A stretch of DNA of 64,000 bases from Gordonibacter urolithinfaciens (GTDB taxonomy: Bacteria; Actinomycetota; Coriobacteriia; Coriobacteriales; Eggerthellaceae). The notes beneath the pieces are model-generated. The model saw nothing but the letters and a program-made list of their open reading frames with translations, had not been told where the DNA came from and did no database searches. The DNA lies in the NCBI RefSeq assembly GCF_900199375.1, contig NZ_LT900217.1, forward strand, positions 3,100,001 to 3,164,000, written 5' to 3'. Position numbers and translations under genes: made by a program. This document shows, one piece after another, positions 45,608 through 54,490 of the stretch (within the stretch, counting starts at the first letter, position 1; every line of letters begins with the position of its first letter).

Positions 45608-46565
45608 TGCCGTGCCCGTGCCCGACGACGGCATGCCCGCATGCGATCCGCGCGCCGCATCCCTCGTCGAGGGTTTCTGCGACGCCCTGCGCGTAGAGCG
45701 CAACGCCTCGGTGCATACGGTGCGTGCCTACCGCATCGACCTCATGGACTACGTGCGCTGGGCTGCCCGGGAAGGCATCGACCCCCTTGCGGCCACCCAT
45801 CGACAGCTGCGCCGCTACCTGGGCGAGCTCGACAGCGCGCAGTACTCGCGCACCACCGTCAACCGGCGGCTCTCGGCGCTGCGCAGCTTCTTCCGCTGGC
45901 TCAACGTGACGGACGTGTGCGACTGCGACCCGGCGAGCATGCTCTCGGGCCCTCGCAAGCAGAAGGACCTGCCGCACGTCATCCGCCCAGCCGACATGGC
46001 GAGGTTGCTCTCGGTGCACGGCAAGCGGGACGGAGTCGGCAACCCGCGCGAGCAGTCGCCCGCCGACCTGCGCAACCTGGCGCTGCTGGAGTTCCTGTAC
46101 GCGTGCGGCGCGCGCGTGTCCGAGGCGTCGGGCCTGCTCGCAGACAACGTCGATTTCGAGCGTGGCCAGGTGAAGGTGTTCGGCAAGGGGGCGAGGGAGC
46201 GCATCGTGCCGCTGCACGACCTGGCGCTCGCCTCCATGCGCACCTACCAGCTGCTCGGGCGCCCCCGGCTGCTCAAGGAGAAGGAGTGCCCGTTCTTCTT
46301 CGTGTCCACCCGCGGCAACGGCATGACCACCGACGCCATCCGCAAGATGTTCAAGGAGTCCCTGCGCGCGGCCGGGCTCGACGAGACGCTCTCGCCGCAC
46401 GACATGCGCCACACCTTCGCCACCGACCTCTTGGAGGGCGGGGCCGACCTGCGCAGCGTGCAGGAGATGCTGGGGCATGCGAGCCTGTCCACCACCCAGG
46501 TCTACACCCACCTCTCGCCGGGGCGCCTCAAGCAGGTGCACCGTCGCGCCCACCCGCGCGGCTGA
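45600..46565 (+). CDS. xerC: Tyrosine recombinase XerC/XerD
   Basis: A recombinase of about 321 residues. Residues 15-105 are the SAM-like core-binding domain (HTVRAYRIDLMDYVRW region). The catalytic domain has the Arg in ACGARVSE, the Lys in VFGKGARER, HDMRHTFAT, LGHASLSTTQ and the nucleophilic Tyr in VYTHLSP. It would resolve chromosome dimers at dif. The start is probably GTG 45600, which overlaps the trmFO stop and has AGAAGG upstream; GTG 45612 and ATG 45633 are alternatives. Position after dprA and trmFO supports xerC over xerD. Confidence 0.93.
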   Translation: MPDAVPVPDDGMPACDPRAASLVEGFCDALRVERNASVHTVRAYRIDLMDYVRWAAREGIDPLAATHRQLRRYLGELDSAQYSRTTVNRRLSALRSFFRWLNVTDVCDCDPASMLSGPRKQKDLPHVIRPADMARLLSVHGKRDGVGNPREQSPADLRNLALLEFLYACGARVSEASGLLADNVDFERGQVKVFGKGARERIVPLHDLALASMRTYQLLGRPRLLKEKECPFFFVSTRGNGMTTDAIRKMFKESLRAAGLDETLSPHDMRHTFATDLLEGGADLRSVQEMLGHASLSTTQVYTHLSPGRLKQVHRRAHPRG

Positions 46566-46752
46566 TCGCACGGCCCCTCGTGCAGCGGTTCTCCGCTCCG
46601 CGAGACGCTCCTTGCGCGAAGGTTGCAGCGCCGTGACCGACGGCTGACGGTTGCCCGGAACCCCTCGCGCACGGCGCCGATGTCCCTCACAATCGGAACC
46701 CGATACCACGCGCGCCTCGTCGCGCGGACACCTGCGTCGAAGGGACACGATT

Positions 46753-47256
46753 ATGAACAAGCGCAAGATGAGAATGATGGGCATGGTTCTGGCCGGCGTG
46801 CTGGCGATGACGCCGTTTCTGCACGGGTGCGCCACCGACGACGGCGGCTCCTCGAACGACAACGGCTCGCAGAACTCGACCGAGCAGCAGGAGCAGAACG
46901 GATCCGAGCAGCAGAACACGGGCAGCCAGGGCGACGTCGTCTACTATGGCCAGGTCATGGGCGTGAACGGCGACGAGATCACCGTTGTCCTGGGCGACCT
47001 GAGCGCCGCGGACGGCGAGGGCCTGCAGAAGTTCGAGGCCCAGGAGGACGAGGTCACCTTCAACAAGGGCGACGTCGTCATCGTGGACGAGTCCGGCGCC
47101 GTCGTCGACGACCCCACCGTCTCGGCCGACCAGATCGTGGTCATGAGCGGCTCGGGCGACGGTCCCGACTTCCGGCCCTCGAAGCTGGAGATACTCCAAT
47201 CCAACGCCGACGGCGCCGTGAGCTCCGCGGCCGCGGAGCAGGGCCTGGACCAGTAG
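46753..47256 (+). CDS. Putative lipoprotein of unknown function
   Basis: A 167-residue protein. A lysine-rich start and a hydrophobic segment end in the lipobox LHGC (Cys25). An acidic, Asn/Gln/Ser-rich linker of about 35 residues follows, and then a small domain (about 60-140) with GDVVYYGQVMGVNGDEITVVLG and FNKGDVVIVDESG, reminiscent of a beta-rich OB-like or barrel fold. I know no named family for it. AAGGGA precedes the ATG. It stands alone after xerC. Confidence 0.75.
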   Translation: MNKRKMRMMGMVLAGVLAMTPFLHGCATDDGGSSNDNGSQNSTEQQEQNGSEQQNTGSQGDVVYYGQVMGVNGDEITVVLGDLSAADGEGLQKFEAQEDEVTFNKGDVVIVDESGAVVDDPTVSADQIVVMSGSGDGPDFRPSKLEILQSNADGAVSSAAAEQGLDQ

Positions 47257-47491
47257 CGGCTCTCCTGCCTGCCGCGAAGGACGACCCCGTCGGGAGCGGC
47301 AGCCTGCATCCTCGGTTCGTGCCGGCCTGCGCAGCTCCCAGCCGGCAGCACGATGGCCCGGCTCCGAGCGGGCCCGTGCTGGTTCTGCGAGGCCGCTCGG
47401 CCTCGTACCGGTGCCGACCTGCCGCGCAACGGGCCGCCTTTTCGCACCGTGCGGCCCTCTTGCTCTCGCGCAGCGGGGCGCCCCACCTTTC

Positions 47492-47528
47492 GCAAGCGGT
47501 TTATGAACATTGTTCATAAACCGCTTGC
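47492..47528. promoter_or_regulatory. Perfect 37-bp palindromic operator
   Basis: Two 18-base arms, GCAAGCGGTTTATGAACA (47492-47509) and its exact complement (47511-47528), flank one T. The right arm overlaps the -35 of the TetR gene. A smaller related palindrome TGAAC-GAG-GTTCA lies at 47566-47578 near the start codon. The rest of the 344-bp gap after the lipoprotein gene has a CGAGGCCG/CGGCCTCG stem (47388-47405) and nothing else I can support. Confidence 0.75.
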
Positions 47529-47552
47529 CTTGTTCTAGCGCCCCGCTATAAT
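47525..47552 (+). promoter_or_regulatory. Promoter of the TetR/membrane-protein operon
   Basis: TTGCCT (47525-47530), a 16-bp spacer and TATAAT (47547-47552). The -35 lies at the edge of the palindromic operator, so repressor binding would exclude polymerase. Confidence 0.65.
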
Positions 47553-47600
47553 GGGATAAGCAAAATGAACGAGGTTCAAAGAATGATGGGAGGTGCGGCC

Positions 47601-48260
47601 ATGGCGCGGCAGGGCATCGATCGGGCGGCGATAGCCGAGGCGGCCTACGCGCTGGCGGAGGAGCGCGGGCTGGCGGGCCTGGGTATCCGCAGCGTGGCCG
47701 AGGCCTGCGGCGTGTCCGTGGGCACGATCTACAACTACTTTCCGACGAAGGACGACCTCCTGGTGGAGGTTATCGGCACGTTCTGGCAGCGCGCCTTCCA
47801 CGAGGACCTGTGCCTCATCGTGGAGGGGGAGCGCTTCGACGCCTTCGTCAGTCGGGTTTACGCGGCTATGTCCTCGGCGCTCGCAGCGTTCCGCTCGGAC
47901 TGGCTGCCCCAGATCAGCGCGCTGTCCATCCAAGGACGCGACGAGGGCAAAATGCGCGAGTCCGCGACGTTCGACCATATACGCGCCGGCATGCGGGGCG
48001 TGCTGGAGGCCGACGCGCAGGCCGACCCCGGGCGCGCGGGCATCGAGCCGGCCGAGCTCGTGGCATTCGTGCTCGAGAGCATGATCGCCGGATTGTGCGC
48101 GGGCGAGCCCGACTGCCGCGTGCTCTCGGCGCTGCTGCGCGCGGGGCTCTATGGACCGGACGCGCCGGGTGCGGAAGATGCGGCAGACGGCGCGGGAAGG
48201 CTGGAGCCCCCCGCGCGCAGCACGGAAGGGGCGGCCGCGGCGGCCGCCGGGGAAAGGTGA
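47601..48260 (+). CDS. TetR-family transcriptional regulator
   Basis: A 219-residue repressor. The helix-turn-helix (about 8-55) contains LGIRSVAEACGVSVGTIYNYF with the typical YNYF recognition helix, given here in part. The C-terminal domain is helical and ends in an Ala/Gly-rich tail. GGGAGGT lies six bases before ATG 47601. An upstream in-frame ATG (47565) lacks a ribosome site and overlaps the second palindrome. The stop overlaps the next start (TGATG), so regulator and membrane protein are made together. The 37-bp palindrome upstream is the likely operator for autoregulation. Confidence 0.9.
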   Translation: MARQGIDRAAIAEAAYALAEERGLAGLGIRSVAEACGVSVGTIYNYFPTKDDLLVEVIGTFWQRAFHEDLCLIVEGERFDAFVSRVYAAMSSALAAFRSDWLPQISALSIQGRDEGKMRESATFDHIRAGMRGVLEADAQADPGRAGIEPAELVAFVLESMIAGLCAGEPDCRVLSALLRAGLYGPDAPGAEDAADGAGRLEPPARSTEGAAAAAAGER

Positions 48261-48730
48261 TGGCAATGCTCAAGATCTCAACGAACAAGCTCATGCTCGT
48301 AGCGGGCATCGTGTGGGCCATAGCCGGCGCGAACATCGCCAACATCGGGCTCACGGCCTACCGGCACGACTGGGGCTGGGTCATCTGGGCGCTCCTCGTG
48401 GGCTCGGCGGTGATCTTCGTGCTGTTCCATTCGCGCATCTTCCAGAAGATGGTGGGCAAGCACGCCAAGCGCATCGGCGGCTACGAGGAGGCCAAGACGA
48501 ACATCCTGAAGTTCTTCGACAAGAAGGGCTACATCATGATGGCCATCATGATGGGCGGCGGCATCGGCCTGCGCATGTCGGGGCTCGTGCCCGACTGGTT
48601 CATCGCGTTCTTCTACACGGGCCTGGGCATCGCGCTCACGGTGGCGGGCCTCACCTTCCTGCTGCGTTACTTCATGAACGTGGAGCCGGGGTGCCCCCTG
48701 TTGCCGCGCACCTACGCGAAGCGCGGCTGA
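48260..48730 (+). CDS. Small membrane protein regulated with TetR
   Basis: A protein of about 156 residues with four hydrophobic segments (about 10-28, 36-56, 90-108 and 115-137) separated by a Lys-rich cytoplasmic loop. The start may be ATG 48260 (overlapping the regulator stop) or ATG 48266, which has GGGGAAAGG at good spacing. I do not recognise a named family. Context suggests a small efflux or resistance-related membrane protein, but nothing in the sequence proves transport. Confidence 0.78.
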   Translation: MAMLKISTNKLMLVAGIVWAIAGANIANIGLTAYRHDWGWVIWALLVGSAVIFVLFHSRIFQKMVGKHAKRIGGYEEAKTNILKFFDKKGYIMMAIMMGGGIGLRMSGLVPDWFIAFFYTGLGIALTVAGLTFLLRYFMNVEPGCPLLPRTYAKRG

Positions 48731-48829
48731 CCGGCCGGTCTGCCAGAGCTGCTGCGGCGCGCATCGTTGCGCCATGCGGAGGAAGCGGTGCCGGCACCGC
48801 CCGAAACCAACGGGTTCGCTGACGGCACG

Positions 48830-48868
48830 TTGACGAAACGGTTACGGCTCGGGGGCGTTCGCGCCCCC
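48830..48868. promoter_or_regulatory. Possible regulator repeat and UUCG-type hairpin before the BceR-like gene
   Basis: TTGACG (48830-48835) and GTTACG (48841-48846) are 11 bp apart and, on the minus strand, resemble the GTAAG repeats at 50827-50842. A GGGGGCG-TTCG-CGCCCCC hairpin (48851-48868) follows and a TAGTAT -10 lies at 48875-48880. Tentative. Confidence 0.3.
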
Positions 48869-48944
48869 TTGCCATAGTATGAGGGGCGAACCATGGCATC
48901 GGCCCCGAGGCGCGGTGCGAGAAACCGAGTGTGAAGGAGGCCCC

Positions 48945-49613
48945 GTGGCCCGGATATTCGTCGTGGAGGACGACGCGGCGCTGCGCGGCGAGCTCATGCG
49001 CCTGCTGGAGCTGCAGGGGCACGTTGCGCTGGCCAGCACGGCGTTCGACCGCATTGCCGACGAGGCGCTGGCCGCCGATCCCGACTGCGTCCTGCTGGAC
49101 CTCAAGCTGCCCGGCGACGGCGGCCATGCCGTGTGCCGCGACCTGCGCCGCGCAAGCGACGTGCCCATCGTCATGCTCACCTCGTCGGACAACGAGTTCG
49201 ACGAGGTCATGAGCATGAACCTGGGCGCGGACGACTACGTGACGAAGCCCTACAACCCCGCCGTGCTGCTGGCGCGCATCCAGTCGGTGCTCCGCCGCGC
49301 GGCGCGCACCGAGCCGCCTGCGCGCATCGAGCACAAGGGCGTCGTGCTGGACGTGGCGAAAAGCCGCGTGGAGTACGAGGGCCGCGGGGTGGAGCTCACC
49401 CGCAACGAGTTCCGCGTGCTGCACCTGCTCATGGAGAACAAAGGGGCCATCATCTCGCGCCAGGAGCTCATGATGGAGCTGTGGCAGTCCGACGCCTTCA
49501 TCGACGACAACACGCTCACGGTGAACGTGAACCGGCTGCGCAAGAGCCTGGCCTCCATCGGCGTGCCCGAAGGCTTCCTGGCCACGCGCCGGGGGCAGGG
49601 CTACCTCGTCTGA
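48945..49613 (+). CDS. BceR-like response regulator
   Basis: A 222-residue OmpR-family regulator. The receiver has VVEDDAALR, phospho-acceptor LLDLKLPGDGG, MLTSSDNEFDEVMSMNLGADDYVTKPY in part. The winged helix has LTRNEFRVLHLLMENKG and ends TRRGQGYLV. The NEFDEVMSMNLGADD region and order regulator-kinase-ATPase-permease match BceRSAB systems. GAAGGAGG is placed before the GTG at 48945, which gives the normal N-terminus. It probably activates the transporter promoter at 50827-50880. Confidence 0.92.
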   Translation: MARIFVVEDDAALRGELMRLLELQGHVALASTAFDRIADEALAADPDCVLLDLKLPGDGGHAVCRDLRRASDVPIVMLTSSDNEFDEVMSMNLGADDYVTKPYNPAVLLARIQSVLRRAARTEPPARIEHKGVVLDVAKSRVEYEGRGVELTRNEFRVLHLLMENKGAIISRQELMMELWQSDAFIDDNTLTVNVNRLRKSLASIGVPEGFLATRRGQGYLV

Positions 49614-49629
49614 TGGGCGGTGCGCTGCC

Positions 49630-50655
49630 ATGAGCCTGTCCGCCTATCTGCGCGACAACCTCGCGGCCATCGGCGTGGGCGTGCTGTGCTGCCTGGGCGT
49701 GGCCGGCATGCTGGCGGTGCTGGGCGTGGGCACGGACGCCACGGTGCTCGTGCCGTGTTTCGTGGCGCTGTGCGGCGCGGTGGTGCTCGGCATCGGCTAC
49801 GTGCGCAGACGCCGCTTCTATACCGAGCTCGCGCGCATCGTCGAGGACCTCGACAGCACCTACTTCGCCTCGGAGCTCGTGGAGGATCCCGGCTTCCTCG
49901 AGGGGCATCTGGCCCACGAGGCGCTCGAGGCGGTGGGAAAGGCCGCGGCCGACGATGTGGCGTTCCATCGGCGGCAGGCCGAGTCGTACCGCGACTACAT
50001 CGAGCTGTGGATACACGAGATCAAGACGCCCATCGCCGCCGCCCATCTCATGGCGGCCGACCTGCACGGGGGCGTGGCTGCGAAGCTGAAGGCCGAGCTG
50101 GACCGTATCGAGTCCTACGTGGAGCAGGCGCTCTACTATGCGCGCTCCACCTCGCTCGCGCGCGACTACGCCATTCGCGAGCTGCCGTTGGCCGAGGCCG
50201 TGCGAGCGGCCTGCAAGAAGAACGCGCGCTACCTGATTGAGCACGGCGCCATCCCGTCCATCGAGGTGGGGGACGATGTCTCCGTGTTTGCCGATGCCTC
50301 CTGGCTCTCCTTCGTATTGGGGCAGGTCGTGGTGAACGCGGCGAAATACGGCGCGACTGCCGTGCGCTTCACCGCGCGCGAGGAGGGCACGGGCACGAGC
50401 GCGGCGCGCACCGTGCTGGAGATCGCCGACAACGGGCGGGGAATCCCCGCTGCGGACGTCCCGCGCGTGTTCGACCGCGGCTTCACCGGCGAGAACGGCC
50501 GCGCCCAGGGCTCGGCCACCGGCATGGGCCTGTACCTGGTGGCCACGCTCTGCGAGAAGATGGGCCTCGGCGTGGGCCTGGCCTCCGAGGAGGGCACCGG
50601 TACCCGCGTCATGCTCGCGTTTCCGCACGACCGCAGGCGCAGGGACGTCGGGTGA
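49630..50655 (+). CDS. BceS-like intramembrane-sensing histidine kinase
   Basis: A 341-residue kinase with two N-terminal helices (about 10-32 and 38-57) separated by a few residues, so it has no extracellular sensor. The H-box is IHEIKTPIAAAHL, the N-box GQVVVNAAKYG, and the G-boxes include DNGRGIP and GSATGMGLYLV. Kinases of this class do not sense the drug directly but the activity of the partner BceAB transporter in the membrane. The gene starts 16 bp after the regulator. Confidence 0.93.
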   Translation: MSLSAYLRDNLAAIGVGVLCCLGVAGMLAVLGVGTDATVLVPCFVALCGAVVLGIGYVRRRRFYTELARIVEDLDSTYFASELVEDPGFLEGHLAHEALEAVGKAAADDVAFHRRQAESYRDYIELWIHEIKTPIAAAHLMAADLHGGVAAKLKAELDRIESYVEQALYYARSTSLARDYAIRELPLAEAVRAACKKNARYLIEHGAIPSIEVGDDVSVFADASWLSFVLGQVVVNAAKYGATAVRFTAREEGTGTSAARTVLEIADNGRGIPAADVPRVFDRGFTGENGRAQGSATGMGLYLVATLCEKMGLGVGLASEEGTGTRVMLAFPHDRRRRDVG

Positions 50656-50671
50656 GACGCGGGTGAGACGC

Positions 50672-50795
50672 GGGGACGGGGATGATGTCTCGTTTGGCGT
50701 GGCAGAGGGACGCGGACAATGTCGCATTCCCCCTGATCCTGGCGTGTTTGGAAGACATCAGGGAACGTGATATTACCCCCATCCCCCTGTCGCAT
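50672..50795. repeat. REP-like palindromic element, copy B
   Basis: The segment GGCGTGGCAGAGGGACG lies at 50697-50713 and is shared with copy A (37126-37224, opposite strand). The following 11 bases (GGACAATGTCG) and the rest of the 25-base core GAGGGACG...TTC differ from copy A at only four positions. TGATGTCT (50683-50690) pairs with AGACATCA (50753-50760), and the outer G-rich and C-rich ends are also complementary. It lies between the kinase gene and the transporter promoter. Confidence 0.68.
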
Positions 50796-50826
50796 CCTGT
50801 CACGGGCGCCCCACCCTTGCAAATTC

Positions 50827-50880
50827 GTAAGGTTGCGGTAAGCCTCTTCGATGGCGGGTGCGGCGCCGCGGACGTACTAT
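50827..50880 (+). promoter_or_regulatory. Candidate regulator box and -10 of the bceAB-like operon
   Basis: GTAAG occurs at 50827-50831 and 50838-50842, an 11-bp period. TACTAT (50875-50880) is a likely -10, 31 bp before the ATPase start codon. No -35 consensus is seen, as expected for an activator-dependent promoter. Confidence 0.45.
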
Positions 50881-50911
50881 CTTGGCAGACCCCGAGAGAA
50901 GGAGATTTGCC

Positions 50912-51737
<826 letters not shown>

Positions 51738-51748
<11 letters not shown>

Positions 51749-53930
51749 ACTCGCCTTCCGCAACATCCGCCGCTCGGTCAAGGACTACGGCGTGTACTTC
51801 GTCACGCTCGTTTTCGGCGTGGCGGTGTTCTACGCGTTCAACTCGGTGTCGAGCCAGTCCATTCTCTTCGACCTCGAGGACACGGCCTCGGCCAGCGTCT
51901 TCTCGCTGACGGGGCAGTTCCTCGGCATGTTCAGCGTGCTCATCGCCTGCGTGCTCGGCTTCCTCGTGCTCTACGCGAACGGCTTCCTCATTAGGCGGCG
52001 CAAGCAGGAGTTCGGAACGTACCTCATGCTGGGCATGAATCCCCGCAGCGTGTCGGCTATCGTGCTCATGGAGACGGCGGTGGTGGGCCTCGTGTCGCTC
52101 GTGGTGGGCCTGGCGCTCGGGTTCGCGCTTTCGCAGGGCATGTCGTTCGTCACGGCGGGCCTGTTCAACATCGAGATGACGCAGTACCGCTTCATATTCT
52201 CGTTCGACGCCTTTTTGCTCACGCTGGTGTGCTTCGCGCTCATCTTCGCGGTGACGGCCCTGTTCAACACCGTGTCCATCCGCCGCTACAAGCTCATCGA
52301 CCTGCTCTCCGCCCGCTCGAAGAACGCGCGCTTCCGCGTGCGCAACCCGTGGATCAGCCTCGCCGGGTTCGTTGCGGCCGTGGGCCTGATCGCATGGGCG
52401 TACGCCACGCTCGTCGAAAACGGCCTTCTGGAGTTCGACGACGGGTTCTGGAAGGCCACGGCGCTCATGGTGGTCGGCACGTTTTTGCTCTTCTGGTCGC
52501 TTGCCGGCTTCGCCATCGCGGTGATCGAGCGCACGCGCGGCGTGTACTTCAAGGGCCTCATGATGTTCACGATGCGCCAGATAGCCAGCAAGGTGAACAC
52601 GGCGTTCGTGTCGCTTTCGGTGGTGTGCGTCATGCTGTTCTTCTCGCTCACCGTGTTCTCCACCGGCATGGGGCTGGCGCGCGCCTTCAGCGGAAACATC
52701 GAGGACGGCACGGTCTACGACGCCACGCTCACGGCCAACGTGTACCTGAACCAGGGCGGCACGCGCGACCCCGAGGCGCTCGCGCAGATGACCGAGGAGG
52801 ACCGCGAGTACCAGAAGGTGGCCGACGAGAAGGCGGCCGCCATCGAGGCCGACGCGGAGGCCTACGGCTGGGATATCGCCGCGAAGCTGGCCGACGCCTC
52901 GTCGGCGTGGGACGAGCTCGTGGCGAAGTCCGCTCAGATCGACGCCTTCGTGAGCGACGAGACGTCCTACGGCGAGCTCATGGGGCGCTACGGCCAGGAC
53001 ACGGGCAATGCGAAGCAGAACGAGGCCCTGCACAACCAGGGCGTCACGCTCATCGGCGTCTCGCAGTTCAACGCGCTCGCAGAGCTTGCGGGCCGGCCGA
53101 CCGTGGACGTGGGCGAGGACGGCTACGCGGTGAACAACACGCTCGACGCCATGAAGGCGCTTTCCGAGGCGCTTGCGCGCAAGGGCGAGACGGTGGTCGC
53201 AGGCGGGCGCGTGCTCGAGTCCTCGGGCGAGCTGCGCAGCCAACCGATGGAGGACACCACGTTCTCTGCGAGCGGGGCAGAGCTCATCGTGCCCGACGCG
53301 GTGATCGCCGGCCTGCGCGCCCAAGGCGCCGTTCCCGAGCAGAGCATCCTCAACCTCATGTATCGGACGGACCGGGCCGAGGGCGACAAGCTGCTCGAGC
53401 AGGTGCTCGCCGAGGCGTCGCCCGCCAACCCGGAGGTGGCGGCATCCGGCTGGAAGTTCAGCCCGAAGCCCTGGCCCGTGACGCTGTCGTTCACGGCCGA
53501 GGAGGTGCTCGTGCAGTCGGGCGGCATGAACCTCATGATCTCGTATTTGGCGCTCTACATCGGCTTCGTGTTCCTCATCGCCACGGCGGCCGTCCTGGCC
53601 ATCCAGCAGCTGTCCGAGGCGAGCGACTCGCTGCCGCGCTACCGGGTGCTCGCCGAGATCGGCTGCGACCGCCGCATGATCGTCCAGTCGCTGCGCGCGC
53701 AGGTGCTCGTGTACTTCCTCGTGCCGTTGGCGGTGGCCGTGTGCCATACCGTGTGCGCCGTGGGCGTCATCAGCGACTCCGTCATCTCTCAGCTGGGCGT
53801 GTCGGTGCTCGAGCCTGCGCTCATGACCGCCGTGCTGGTGGCGGTGGTGTACGGGGCGTACCTCGCGGTCACGTACTTCGCCAGCAAGGGCATCATCCGT
53901 GCCTCGCTGGGCAAGAAGCTCGTGGGGTAG
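51738..53930 (+). CDS. BceB-like FtsX-family ABC transporter permease
   Basis: A 730-residue permease. The N-terminus LAFRNIRRSVKDYGVYFVTL is the usual BceB start. Ten hydrophobic segments are visible, with an extracytoplasmic domain of about 250 residues (about 335-585) between the seventh and eighth helices, the layout that binds bacitracin-like or lantibiotic-bound lipid intermediates. The last three helices form an FtsX domain. With the ATPase it frees lipid II-cycle targets from antibiotic and signals flux to the BceS-like kinase. Confidence 0.93.
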
Positions 53931-54020
53931 GGCGGGGCCGCCGCGCGCTGCTCCGCCCGAGCCGCCGCCCGTCGCGTCGCGGGGAAATCCCGCTCGCGGC
54001 GCGGCGGCGGTTCTGCTACC

Positions 54021-54374
54021 ATGTTCGCCATGGGTGACTCGCCGAAAACCGCCAAGCGCCGCGTGCGCGAGAAGCGCACCATCTCGCAGATGGTGGCGCT
54101 TTACTGCGCGGGCAACCACGACGCCGCAGCTCGCACCGAGCGCGCCCATTGCGGCGAGGCCGTGTGCGCGGACTGCGCGGCCATCGATGCCTACGCGGTG
54201 CTGCGTACCGAGCGCTGCCGCAAGATGGAGGTCAAGACCTCCTGCGAGGAATGCGGCAACCACTGCTATGCCCCCGAGAAGCGCGACGAGATCCGTGCCG
54301 TCATGCGCTACGCCGGCCCGCGCATGCTGGGGAGGCACCCGGTGGCGGCCGTGCGGCACCTGCTGGGCCGCTGA
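54021..54374 (+). CDS. YgbA-like nitrous-oxide-stimulated-promoter family protein
   Basis: A 117-residue Cys-rich protein: HCGEAVCADC in the middle, then ERCRKM and SCEECGNHCY, followed by the family-like RDEIRAVMRYAGPRML and HPVAAVRHLL. This pattern matches the family named after E. coli YgbA, which belongs to the nitrosative-stress (NsrR) regulon; its biochemical role is unclear, probably metal or iron-sulfur related. The start may be ATG 54021 or ATG 54030; neither has a clear ribosome site, which hints at a leaderless message. Confidence 0.85.
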   Translation: MFAMGDSPKTAKRRVREKRTISQMVALYCAGNHDAAARTERAHCGEAVCADCAAIDAYAVLRTERCRKMEVKTSCEECGNHCYAPEKRDEIRAVMRYAGPRMLGRHPVAAVRHLLGR

Positions 54375-54490
54375 ACGTCCGCGTGCGCCGCGGATCTGTT
54401 TCTCGAACGTATCCGTTCACGCCGCCCGTTGTCTCCGTTCGGGGTACAATGGCTTCGACGAAACGGTGAGGACGGGACGGAAGGGCGGGC

